Shown here: positions 18,258 through 26,441 of the stretch, one piece after another | Layout: every line of letters starts with the position of its first letter | How positions within the stretch are numbered: the stretch's first letter is position 1 | NCBI GenBank assembly: GCA_043777675.1 | Contig: JAYWHR010000065.1 | Coordinates: 30,188-94,187, forward strand | Reading direction: 5' to 3' | Length of the DNA: 64,000 nt | Source: JANMDU01 sp043777675 | GTDB taxonomy: Bacteria; Pseudomonadota; Gammaproteobacteria; Burkholderiales; Burkholderiaceae_C | Translations under genes and position numbers: made by a program | The notes under the pieces: generated by a model | Seen by the model: only the letters and a program-made list of their open reading frames with translations | Databases searched by the model: none | What the model was told of the DNA's origin: nothing

Positions 18258-19999
18258 TGCACAACTCCAACGCTAATCTCATGCGAGAAGTATTTCAAAA
18301 CGCTCAGCATCGGGTTCGGCGCAGCCTGCCCCAAGCCGCAAATGCTGGCATCCACCATCACAGTGCTTAAATCATTCAGCGTGGCTTGATCCCACACTTT
18401 CGCCTCCATCAGCTTCACAGATTTCTCCGTGCCCACGCGGCAAGGCGTGCATTGCCCGCAGCTCTCATGCGCAAAAAATTTCATCATATTGAGCGCGCCA
18501 TTTCGCGCTGAATCCTGCTGACTCAACACGATCACCGCCGCGCTGCCAATGAAGCAACCATAGGGCTGCAGAGTATCAAAATCGAGTGGCACATTGGCCA
18601 GCGCTGCCGGCAAAATGCCGCCGCTCGCACCGCCCGGCAAGTAGGCATACAGCTCATGGCCATCCGCCATACCGCCACAGAATTCATCAATCAATTCGCG
18701 CACGCTGATGCCAGCAGGAGCCAACTTCACGCCCGGCTGCTTCACACGCCCGCTCACGCTAAAACTGCGCAGCCCCTTTCGGCCATTCCTGCCATGCGAA
18801 GCAAACCATTCACCGCCTTTTTCCACAATCTCGCGCACCCAATACAGCGTTTCAAAGTTGTGCTGCAGCGTCGGCCGGCCAAACAAGCCCACTTGCGCAA
18901 TATACGGCGGCCGCATGCGCGGCTCACCGCGTTTGCCCTCAATGCTCTCAATCATCGCGCTCTCTTCGCCGCAGATATACGCACCCGCACCGCGCCGCAG
19001 TTCAATTGTGGGCAGCTTGCATGGCGGATTCATTTGTAGCTTGGCGATTTCTGCGCTCAGCATCTCGCGCAGCTCATGGTATTCATCGCGCAGATAAATA
19101 TAAATCGCGTCAATGCCCACCACCTGCGCGGCAATCAACATGCCTTCTAAAAACCGATGCGGATCACGCTCCAGATACCAACGGTCTTTGAATGTGCCCG
19201 GTTCGCCCTCGTCAAGATTAATAGCCATGAGCTTAGGACTTGGTTGATCACGAACGATCCGCCACTTGCGCCCCGCCGGAAAACCCGCACCACCCAAACC
19301 GCGCAAGCCTGCATGCTCCAGCGCCGCAATCACACTCTCAGCATCGCGCGAACCATCCGCCACAGAACGCAGCAGCGCGTAGCCACCAGCAGCTTGGTAG
19401 TTATTTAACGCTATTAAATCAATAGCGCTCTGCGCATGTTCTATGCCGGCTAGATGCTGTTTTTGCCCTAAAAACTGCTGAAAAATGTCTATGGAGGCAT
19501 GCCCGAAATTCCGCTGCCCCACGGCCACCGCAGGCGCTTGCTCGCAGCGCCCAATGCAAGGCACCGGCTCAACTTTCACATCCGCTTGCAGCAGCGCGGG
19601 CAGCTCAGCCAGCAGCTCATTCGAGCCAGCCATCTCGCAGCTCAGTCCATTGCACACTCGAATCCGTAAACTTGGCGCGGCTTCGGCATCCCGCAAAATT
19701 TCAAAGTGATGATAAAAAGAAGCGACCTCAAACACTTCGGCCTGCGATAGTTTCATCAGATCCGCCAGTGCAGCGATATGCCGTTCAAACACCGCGCCAT
19801 ACGCGTCGTTCAAAGCATGCAAATATTCAATCAGCAAATCCCGCCTGAACAACTGCTCTGATGTGCCTGGCCACACTTTCTGCATCAGCGCACGCACCTG
19901 TTCGCGCGCCTGCGGCAATACCTGCCGCCCCTTCAATTGCGAGCGCACTGGATGCGTCTTGTGAACCGTGATTGGTTTGACTTCAACAATAGTTTTCAT
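18254..19999 (-). CDS. fdsB: Formate dehydrogenase diaphorase subunit, NuoE-NuoF fusion
   Basis: A 581-residue protein joining two modules that are separate in many complexes. Residues about 30-175 are NuoE-like, with the four [2Fe-2S] cysteines in CNGLSC and CIGRC. Residues about 205-575 are NuoF-like, with the NADH/FMN segment GLRGLGGAGFPAGRKW, the EGEPGTFKDR and GAGAYICGEESA motifs, and the [4Fe-4S] ligands CGQCTPCRVG plus a later cysteine. It passes electrons from FdsA to NAD+. The linker between modules (about 178-196, AGIEHAQSAIDLIAL) is encoded by a dispersed repeat. It is coupled by ATGA overlaps to fghA before it and fdsA after it. Confidence 0.93.
   Translation of the reverse strand: MKTIVEVKPITVHKTHPVRSQLKGRQVLPQAREQVRALMQKVWPGTSEQLFRRDLLIEYLHALNDAYGAVFERHIAALADLMKLSQAEVFEVASFYHHFEILRDAEAAPSLRIRVCNGLSCEMAGSNELLAELPALLQADVKVEPVPCIGRCEQAPAVAVGQRNFGHASIDIFQQFLGQKQHLAGIEHAQSAIDLIALNNYQAAGGYALLRSVADGSRDAESVIAALEHAGLRGLGGAGFPAGRKWRIVRDQPSPKLMAINLDEGEPGTFKDRWYLERDPHRFLEGMLIAAQVVGIDAIYIYLRDEYHELREMLSAEIAKLQMNPPCKLPTIELRRGAGAYICGEESAMIESIEGKRGEPRMRPPYIAQVGLFGRPTLQHNFETLYWVREIVEKGGEWFASHGRNGRKGLRSFSVSGRVKQPGVKLAPAGISVRELIDEFCGGMADGHELYAYLPGGASGGILPAALANVPLDFDTLQPYGCFIGSAAVIVLSQQDSARNGALNMMKFFAHESCGQCTPCRVGTEKSVKLMEAKVWDQATLNDLSTVMVDASICGLGQAAPNPMLSVLKYFSHEISVGVVQ
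19410..19476 (+). repeat. Dispersed short repeat, copy 3 (in frame in fdsB)
   Basis: GCTATTAAATCAATAGC, then CTCTGCGCATGTTCTATGCC, then GGCTAGATGC and a T-rich tail. Read on the minus strand in the fdsB frame it encodes AGIEHAQSAIDLIAL. It lies exactly between the NuoE-like and NuoF-like modules. Confidence 0.88.
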
Positions 20000-20856
20000 A
20001 CAGCGCAGCGCAAGATTTCGGCGTGATGACGAAGATGGCTTTCCATGAAACTGCTCACGAAATAATAACCGTGGTCATAGCTCGCATGTTGGCGAAATTG
20101 CAAGGCTTGGCCCACTTCTCGGCAGGCTGCTTCAAACAAATGCGGATGCAATTGCTCGGCCAAAAATTGATCACTCAAACCCTGATCAATCAAGATGCTG
20201 GTGGGCAGCAATGCCTTGCCACGCGCTAGCAGCAACTGAGTTGCGTCATGCTGGCGCCAAATTGCTTCATCATCGCCCAAATACCCTGCAAATGCCTTTC
20301 GCCCCCACGGGCATTGGCTGGGCGCGCAGATGGGTGCGAAGGCAGAGACTGACCGAAATGCATGAGGGTGGCGCAAGGCCAAGCTCAAAGCCCCATGCCC
20401 GCCCATCGAGTGCCCCATGATGCCAAGGCGTTGCGTATCTATCGGCAAGAGTTGCCCAATGTGCGCCAGCAGCTCTTGCATTAAATAACTCTCCATGCGC
20501 CAATGCTTTGCCCAAGGCTGCTGCGTGGCATCCAGATAAAAACCAGCCGCCACGCCAAAATCCCAGCTCTCGGATTGCCCAAGCACATCCGTGTTGCGCG
20601 GGCTGGTGTCTGGCGCGATCAATGCAATCCCCAGCTCACTAGCTACTCGCTGCGCTCCAGCTTTGATAGCAAAGGTTTCTTGCGTACAAGTCAGCCCCGC
20701 CAAATACATCACGGCGGGCACTGTAGTTTGACTAGCTGCAGGCGGCAAATACACCGCAAAACGCATCGGCAGACCAATCTGGCTTGAGGCATGCTCGTAA
20801 AAAGACTGCCGGCCACCAAAACAGGCATGCTCGCTCAACAACTGAAAATCTTTCAT
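19996..20856 (-). CDS. fghA: S-formylglutathione hydrolase
   Basis: Hydrolyses S-formylglutathione to formate and glutathione, the last step of glutathione-dependent formaldehyde oxidation. The 286-residue alpha/beta hydrolase is of esterase D type, with YLAGLTCTQETFAIKAGAQR near 50-70, DTSPR, the nucleophile elbow GHSMGGHGAL with catalytic Ser, and DHGYYFVSSF containing the catalytic His. It starts 2 bases after the dehydrogenase stop and overlaps fdsB. All three enzymes from formaldehyde-glutathione adduct to CO2 are therefore translated from one message. Confidence 0.95.
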   Translation of the reverse strand: MKDFQLLSEHACFGGRQSFYEHASSQIGLPMRFAVYLPPAASQTTVPAVMYLAGLTCTQETFAIKAGAQRVASELGIALIAPDTSPRNTDVLGQSESWDFGVAAGFYLDATQQPWAKHWRMESYLMQELLAHIGQLLPIDTQRLGIMGHSMGGHGALSLALRHPHAFRSVSAFAPICAPSQCPWGRKAFAGYLGDDEAIWRQHDATQLLLARGKALLPTSILIDQGLSDQFLAEQLHPHLFEAACREVGQALQFRQHASYDHGYYFVSSFMESHLRHHAEILRCAV

Positions 20857-20858
20857 GA

Positions 20859-21968
20859 TCAGAAATGGATCACGGTACGGATGGATTTGCCTTCGTGCAT
20901 CAAATCAAAAGCTTCATTGATGCGGTCTAAGCCCATCGTGTGCGTCACAAACGGATCAAGCTCAATCTCCCCTGCCATCGCCTGCTCCACCATGCCAGGC
21001 AACTGGGTGCGACCCTTCACACCACCAAACGCCGAGCCACGCCAGACGCGCCCGGTCACGAGCTGAAAGGGCCGCGTAGAAATCTCTTGCCCCGCGCCAG
21101 CCACGCCGATGATGATGCTCTCGCCCCAGCCCTTGTGGCAGCATTCGAGCGCTGCACGCATCACATGCACATTGCCAATGCATTCGAAGGAAAACTCTAC
21201 ACCGCCATCGGTCATCTCTACGATCACTTCTTGAATAGGCTTGGCAAAATCTTTCGGGTTGATGCAATCGGTCGCGCCGAAATGCTTTGCTAGATCAAAC
21301 TTGCTCGGGTTCGTATCCACAGCAATGATGCGCCCCGCCTTGGCCTGCCGCGCGCCTTGCACCACAGCCAAGCCAATGCCGCCCAATCCAAACACCGCCA
21401 CCGTATCACCCGGCTTGACCTTGGCTGTGTTGTGAACCGCACCCAAGCCCGTCGTCACACCACAGCCGAGCAAACACACCTTCTCATGGTCTGCAGCGCT
21501 GTTGATTTTGGCCAAAGAAATTTCATTGACTACCGTGTATTCACTGAACGTAGAGCAACCCATATAGTGGAATACCGGCTTGCCTTGGTAGGAGAAGCGG
21601 CTCGTGCCATCAGGCATCAGCCCCTTGCCTTGCGTGGCTCGCACTTTTTGGCACAGGTTGGTTTTGCCCGATTTGCAAAATTTGCACTCTCTGCATTCAG
21701 CGGTGTACAGCGGGATGACGTGATCACCCGGCTTGAGACTGCTCACGCCCTCGCCAATCTGCACCACAATGCCCGCGCCCTCGTGCCCCAATACAGCAGG
21801 GAAAATACCCTCCGGATCATCACCCGAGAGGGTAAACGCGTCGGTATGGCAGACACCCGTGTGAGATATCTTCACCAGCACCTCGCCACGCTGTGGCGGT
21901 GCCACATCAATCTCTACAATTTGCAAAGGCATACCAGCCTCGAAGGCCACAGCGGCGCGTGATTTCAT
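20859..21968 (-). CDS. frmA: S-(hydroxymethyl)glutathione dehydrogenase / class III alcohol dehydrogenase
   Basis: A zinc-dependent dehydrogenase (369 residues) oxidising the formaldehyde-glutathione adduct to S-formylglutathione with NAD+. Catalytic zinc ligands are in GVCHTDAFT and GHEGAGIV; the structural zinc site is CRECKFCKSGKTNLC. The nucleotide fold is FGLGGIGLAVVQGA with the acidic VDTN that prefers NAD. The frame runs further upstream, but the ATG at 21968 is preceded by AGAGG at 7 bases and gives the usual N terminus. It lies within the benzoate block between the thiolase and fghA. Confidence 0.94.
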   Translation of the reverse strand: MKSRAAVAFEAGMPLQIVEIDVAPPQRGEVLVKISHTGVCHTDAFTLSGDDPEGIFPAVLGHEGAGIVVQIGEGVSSLKPGDHVIPLYTAECRECKFCKSGKTNLCQKVRATQGKGLMPDGTSRFSYQGKPVFHYMGCSTFSEYTVVNEISLAKINSAADHEKVCLLGCGVTTGLGAVHNTAKVKPGDTVAVFGLGGIGLAVVQGARQAKAGRIIAVDTNPSKFDLAKHFGATDCINPKDFAKPIQEVIVEMTDGGVEFSFECIGNVHVMRAALECCHKGWGESIIIGVAGAGQEISTRPFQLVTGRVWRGSAFGGVKGRTQLPGMVEQAMAGEIELDPFVTHTMGLDRINEAFDLMHEGKSIRTVIHF

Positions 21969-22033
21969 AATAGGGCCTCTCAAGAGCAAGGGATAAAGTG
22001 AGACTTTAAGTCTATGGCTTCGTACGCGCCAAT

Positions 22034-23236
22034 CTACACGCGCTCCAGAATAACTGCAATGCCCTGACCGACACCAATACACATCGTACAAAGCGCGTAG
22101 CGGCCTTTTGTTTTGTGAAGTTGATTGACTGCCGTCGTAGCCAGCCGCGCACCTGATGCGCCGAGCGGATGGCCGAGTGCAATTGCGCCGCCGTTGGGGT
22201 TGACTCTTGGGTCATCGTCTTGCAAACCAAGATCGCGGAGCACCGCCAAGCCTTGCGCGGCAAAGGCTTCGTTCAGCTCGATCACATCCATTTGCTCAAG
22301 CGTCAAGCCTGTGAGCTGCAACACCTTGCGCGTGGCAGGCGCAGGGCCGATTCCCATGATGCGCGGTGGCACACCTGCAGTGGCCATGCCGAGGACGCGG
22401 GCTTTCAATGTGAGGCCGTATTTGGCGGCGGTTTTCTCATCAGCCAGCAACAATGCGCAAGCGCCATCGTTCACGCCGCTGGCATTGCCTGCTGTCACCG
22501 TGCCATCTGGCCTGACCACGCCTTTGAGTTTGGCCAGCGCTTCGAGAGAAGTCTCGCGCGGATGTTCGTCTTGGCTGATGACGATCGCGTCGCCCTTCTT
22601 CTGTGGGATCGTCACCGGCGTAATTTCCGCATCGAAGTAACCCGCCTTCTGCGCGGCCACCGCCTTCATCTGACTGGCCAATGCCATGCGGTCTTGCGCC
22701 TCGCGCTCAATCTTGTATTCAGTCGCAACGTTTTCCGCTGTCTCGGGCATCGAATCCACGCCATACTTTTCCTTCATCAATTTGTTGATGAAGCGCCAAC
22801 CAATCGTCGTGTCATATATTTCTGCCGCGCGACTGAAGGCGCTGGTTGCTTTAGGTATCACAAACGGTGCGCGGCTCATGCTCTCCACACCACCCGCTAT
22901 CATTAATGTAGCTTCTCCCGCCCGAATGGCGCGGGCTGCCGTGCCCAAAGCATCCAAACCTGAGCCACACAGTCGGTTCACCGTGCTGCCCGGCACTTGG
23001 TATGGCATGCCCGCAAGCAGCGAAGCCATGTGCGCCACGTTGCGGTTATCTTCCCCGGCTTGATTGACGCAGCCGTAGATCACATCGGTGACAGCTTCCC
23101 AATCCACAGTCACATTGCGCGCCATCAGCGCTTTGAGCGGAATGGCGCCAAGATCATCGGTGCGAACGGAAGACAAAGCACCGCCGTAGCGACCAAAAGG
23201 TGTGCGGATGGCATCGACGATGTAGGCTTGGGTCAT
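22034..23236 (-). CDS. pcaF: 3-oxoadipyl-CoA thiolase
   Basis: Cleaves 3-oxoadipyl-CoA with CoA to succinyl-CoA and acetyl-CoA. The 400-residue thiolase has the acyl-accepting cysteine in NRLCGSGLDA near 90, GGVESMSRAPFV, NEAFAAQGLAVL, GHPLGASGAR and the second cysteine in CMCIGVGQG. The N-terminal run AIRTPFGRYGGALSSVRTDD is characteristic of the PcaF/PaaJ branch rather than of acetoacetyl-CoA thiolases. It starts 9 bases after boxA. In the box pathway it acts on the 3-oxoadipyl-CoA formed downstream of BoxC. PaaJ (phenylacetate pathway) has the same activity, so the name follows context. Confidence 0.93.
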   Translation of the reverse strand: MTQAYIVDAIRTPFGRYGGALSSVRTDDLGAIPLKALMARNVTVDWEAVTDVIYGCVNQAGEDNRNVAHMASLLAGMPYQVPGSTVNRLCGSGLDALGTAARAIRAGEATLMIAGGVESMSRAPFVIPKATSAFSRAAEIYDTTIGWRFINKLMKEKYGVDSMPETAENVATEYKIEREAQDRMALASQMKAVAAQKAGYFDAEITPVTIPQKKGDAIVISQDEHPRETSLEALAKLKGVVRPDGTVTAGNASGVNDGACALLLADEKTAAKYGLTLKARVLGMATAGVPPRIMGIGPAPATRKVLQLTGLTLEQMDVIELNEAFAAQGLAVLRDLGLQDDDPRVNPNGGAIALGHPLGASGARLATTAVNQLHKTKGRYALCTMCIGVGQGIAVILERV

Positions 23237-23245
23237 AAATGGCGA

Positions 23246-24559
23246 TCAGTAAGTTTCTAAGTGCAAACGCGCTTCTTTTTTCAGGGCGCTGCCAATCGTA
23301 TCCCAGCTGAATCCTGATTTTTCAGCGATGTCTTTGAGCGCAAGGATCACGCCCTCTTCCATTGCTTTCAAGCCACAAACATAGAAGTAAGCATTGGGGT
23401 CTTTCAGCAAGACGGCGAGATCGACGGCGCGGTCGCGCAGGGCATCTTGCACATAGCGTTTGGGTTTGCCGGATTCGCGGGAATAGCAAAATTCAATATC
23501 GATGAAATCTTTGGGCAGCTGCTGCAGCGGGCCGAAATACGGGAGCTCTGCTTGGGAGCGTGCGCCAAAGAAGAGCCAGAGTTTCCCACCGTCAAATTTG
23601 CTTTCACTGGCCGTATTTTTTGCGCGCATGCGCCTGCGCCACTCCGTCATGGCGCGCATCGGGGCGCTGCCTGTGCCGGTGCAGATCATCACGATGTGGC
23701 TCTTGGGGTGATTGGGCATGAGGAAGCTACTCCCGAAAGGGCCGATGACTTCAACCTGATCTCCCACCTTCAAATCGCACATGAAGTTGCTCGCCACGCC
23801 GCGCACGGCTTTGCCACTGTGATCTTCGAGCACACGCTTGATCGTGAGCGAGAGATTGTTGTAACCCGCACGCTCGCCGCTGCGTGCGCTGGCAATCGAA
23901 TACTGCCGAGCATGATGCGGCTTGCCGCGCGCATCCACGCCCGGCGGCACGATGCCGATGCTCTGCCCCTCGAGCACGGGGAACGGCATGCTGCCAAAAT
24001 CGAGCACGATGTGGTGCGTGTCGTAATCACTGCCTGCCGTCTTACCGACTTCGGTGACGCGCACATTGCCTGTGACGCTGGCTGTGATGCTTTTTTCAGC
24101 CGCTTTCGCGCCATAAAGATTCGTGTACGCAAGGGCGGCAGACCATGGCGGCAGCGTTGCGCCATATTGTTGGTTGCTGATAGACGCTATGGTTTCGATA
24201 GCTGTCTGCGCAGGTTCTATGCCGGCTAATGGCCTATTTTCTTCTGAAACGGCACTGGAAATTTCCTCCTCAGCCAAAGCAGCTTCGGGCAACTCCTCTG
24301 GCAAATCATCCCAAGTCAGCTGCTCTTCGACTGAATACGCTTTGACTTTCAGCATGCTGCGCCAATTGTCAATTGAGCCCGTAGGACAAGGCGAAATACA
24401 AGCCATGCAAGAGTTGCACTTCTCGGCATCCACCACGTAGTTTCGATCATCATGCGTGATCGCCCCCACGGGGCAAGTGGCTTCGCAAGTGTTACAGCGA
24501 ATACAAATGACCGGATCGATCAGATGCTGTTTGATGATGGATGTTTCGTTAGCGCCCAT
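23246..24559 (-). CDS. boxA: Benzoyl-CoA 2,3-epoxidase reductase component BoxA
   Basis: The NADPH-oxidising reductase that delivers electrons to BoxB. The N terminus has two [4Fe-4S] motifs (CIRCNTCEATCP near 19-30 and CNSCMACISPCP near 48-59). The C-terminal two thirds are a ferredoxin-NADP reductase fold, with FAD-binding RQYSIASARSG and NADP-binding MICTGTGSAPMRAM. At 437 residues it carries an insert at about 108-126 between the two parts, where a dispersed repeat encodes AGIEPAQTAIETIAS. It follows boxB across a long palindromic element. AAGGA lies 10 bases before the ATG. Confidence 0.94.
   Translation of the reverse strand: MGANETSIIKQHLIDPVICIRCNTCEATCPVGAITHDDRNYVVDAEKCNSCMACISPCPTGSIDNWRSMLKVKAYSVEEQLTWDDLPEELPEAALAEEEISSAVSEENRPLAGIEPAQTAIETIASISNQQYGATLPPWSAALAYTNLYGAKAAEKSITASVTGNVRVTEVGKTAGSDYDTHHIVLDFGSMPFPVLEGQSIGIVPPGVDARGKPHHARQYSIASARSGERAGYNNLSLTIKRVLEDHSGKAVRGVASNFMCDLKVGDQVEVIGPFGSSFLMPNHPKSHIVMICTGTGSAPMRAMTEWRRRMRAKNTASESKFDGGKLWLFFGARSQAELPYFGPLQQLPKDFIDIEFCYSRESGKPKRYVQDALRDRAVDLAVLLKDPNAYFYVCGLKAMEEGVILALKDIAEKSGFSWDTIGSALKKEARLHLETY
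24186..24250 (+). repeat. Dispersed short repeat, copy 4 (in frame in boxA)
   Basis: GCTATGGTTTCGATAGC, then TGTCTGCGCAGGTTCTATGC, then CGGCTAATGGCC and a T-rich tail. In the boxA frame it gives AGIEPAQTAIETIAS, placed between the ferredoxin and reductase domains. Confidence 0.88.
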
Positions 24560-24587
24560 GAGTTTTAAGTCCTTGAAGACATGAACA

Positions 24588-24735
24588 CCGGACGCAGAAG
24601 ACGCAGAGGTTACGCAGAAGAAATACCAAAGAGAAAAAAAGAAACGGTGTCTTCAAATCAAACCCATTCAATTTTAAATCCCGTCTTCTGTCTTTTTTGC
24701 GTCTTTTGCGTAACCTTCGCGTCTTCTGCGTCCGG
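24588..24735. repeat. Long palindromic intergenic element, copy 2 (boxB/boxA gap)
   Basis: The left arm starts CCGGACGCAGAAGACGCAGA; the right arm ends TAACCTTCGCGTCTTCTGCG then TCCGG, its near reverse complement. The core is A-rich then T-rich. It sits within the box operon between boxB and boxA. Confidence 0.9.
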
Positions 24736-24763
24736 TATTGAATTCGTACTATTTCCTATTGAA

Positions 24764-26188
24764 TTAGTTAAAACGAATGTAATCGAAATCAACCACTTGC
24801 TTGTTGATACCCATTGCAGGTGGCGCAATCCAGTTGGCAAATTTTCCTGGCTCGACCACGCGGCCCATCAAGCTCGCTACAAACATGCGGTCTTCAGCCG
24901 TTGGCAACCATTCAGCTGATTTTGCAGCCCATTCCACCTCGCTCAACACACGGCCATCCGGCGAGACTTTTGCGCCAGCCAATGCGCCGATATTGCGGTT
25001 GAAAGCTTTGTGCGGTGTAGTGAGTTTGAACGGGATGCCCGCTTTCTCAATCACTTTGTTCCATCGGCCCACGCCTGCGACTGAATCCTTGATGTAGTCA
25101 TCGCGCAGTACTTCGTTGAGTGCATTGAGCATCGGCACTTCTTTTTCAACCAACTGGCCACCGACCACTTGCAGCACTTTATAGCTCTGGCCGCGCAGCT
25201 GATGATCATCCGTGCGCTTGCCTTCTTCGTAGCGGCCTTTGATGCCGGTGCTGTAGAAGGTGGCGGCATTGGATGATTCGTCTGCACCAAACAAATCGAT
25301 TGTGACGGAGAAGTGAAAGTTCAAATAGCGCTGCAATGTAGGTAGATCAATTACACCTGCTGCGCGAAGCTTTTTAGAATCATCCGTTTTCAGCTCATTC
25401 ATCATCTGGCAGGTGCGCTGGATCACGCGACTGATGCCGCTCTCACCCACAAACATGTGATGCGCTTCTTCGGTCAGCATGAATTTGCTGGTGCGCGCCA
25501 ATGGCTCAAATGCGCTTTCTGCAAGAGCGCAGAGCTGGAATTTGCCATCACGATCGGTGAAATACGTGAACATAAAGAAGCTCAGCCAATCCGGCGTGGC
25601 TTCGTTGAAGGCTTGCAAGATGCGCGGTGTATCGGCATCGCCGCTGCGGCGCTCAAGCAGCGCTTCGGCTTCTTCACGGCCATCGCGGCCAAAATGCTTG
25701 TGCAGCAAATAGACCATCGCCCACAAATGGCGGCCTTCTTCAACGTTGATCTGATATAGGTTGCGCAAGTCATACATGGAGGGCGCTGTTAAGCCCAAGT
25801 GGCGCTGCTGCTCCACAGATGCTGGCTCGGTATCGCCTTGCGTGACGATGATGCGACGCAGATTGGCGCGGTATTCGCCGGGCACATCGTTCCACACGTC
25901 TTGCCCCATGTGATCACCAAAATGAATTTTACGGTCTTGCTGCGCAGGGTTCAAGAAAATGCCCCAGCGGTAATCGCGCATCTTCACATGCCCAAACTGC
26001 GCCCAGCCCGCTGGATCCACGCTCACTGCGGTGCGCAAATACACATCAGACATTTCCGAGCCCACGGGGCCAATTTCATCCCACCAGTTGATGAAATTAG
26101 GCTGCCAACCTTCTAGCGCGCGCTGCAAGGTGCGGTCTTCGCTCAAGTTGACATTGTTAGGAATTTTCTCGCTGTAGTTAATGCTCAT
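24764..26188 (-). CDS. boxB: Benzoyl-CoA 2,3-epoxidase oxygenase component BoxB
   Basis: The class I diiron monooxygenase that adds one oxygen to benzoyl-CoA to form the 2,3-epoxide, using electrons from BoxA. The 474-residue protein matches the usual BoxB length. Iron-ligand segments include NVEEGRHLWAMVYLLHKHF near 149-167 and LTEEAHHMFVGESG near 238-251, with a further pair of carboxylates between them. It begins SINYSEKIPNNVNL after the ATG. Both flanking gaps in the operon are filled by palindromic elements, which could form strong hairpins around this cistron in the mRNA. Confidence 0.96.
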   Translation of the reverse strand: MSINYSEKIPNNVNLSEDRTLQRALEGWQPNFINWWDEIGPVGSEMSDVYLRTAVSVDPAGWAQFGHVKMRDYRWGIFLNPAQQDRKIHFGDHMGQDVWNDVPGEYRANLRRIIVTQGDTEPASVEQQRHLGLTAPSMYDLRNLYQINVEEGRHLWAMVYLLHKHFGRDGREEAEALLERRSGDADTPRILQAFNEATPDWLSFFMFTYFTDRDGKFQLCALAESAFEPLARTSKFMLTEEAHHMFVGESGISRVIQRTCQMMNELKTDDSKKLRAAGVIDLPTLQRYLNFHFSVTIDLFGADESSNAATFYSTGIKGRYEEGKRTDDHQLRGQSYKVLQVVGGQLVEKEVPMLNALNEVLRDDYIKDSVAGVGRWNKVIEKAGIPFKLTTPHKAFNRNIGALAGAKVSPDGRVLSEVEWAAKSAEWLPTAEDRMFVASLMGRVVEPGKFANWIAPPAMGINKQVVDFDYIRFN

Positions 26189-26288
26189 GAATTGCTCGAT
26201 TTAAAAACAACGGTGGAGTTAGTTCGGTTACAGCAAGCCACCTGCCTTGCTGCACAACGAGATTTTTTAACTTCTAAATACATGAATA

Positions 26289-26423
26289 CCGGCCGCAGAA
26301 GACGCAAAGGTTACGCAGAAGGGATACCAAAAAATACCAAGACTGATGTTTCAAAAAAATCCTCTTTCTTGGATTTTCTTTTTTGTATTTTTTCTGCGTA
26401 ACCTCTGCGTCTTCTGCGTCCGG
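26289..26423. repeat. Long palindromic intergenic element, copy 3 (boxC/boxB gap)
   Basis: The left arm starts CCGGCCGCAGAAGACGCAAA and continues GGTTACGCAGAA; the right arm is TTCTGCGTAACCTCTGCGTC then TTCTGCGTCCGG. The core is short and A/T-rich. Together with copy 2 it brackets boxB. Confidence 0.9.
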
Positions 26424-26441
26424 CTGTTTGTATTCAAAACC

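Noticed and set aside
26192..26401. Short plus-strand frame between boxB and boxC
   Set aside because: It is made mostly of the long palindromic element; similar open stretches arise in the other copies, so it is a by-product of the repeat.
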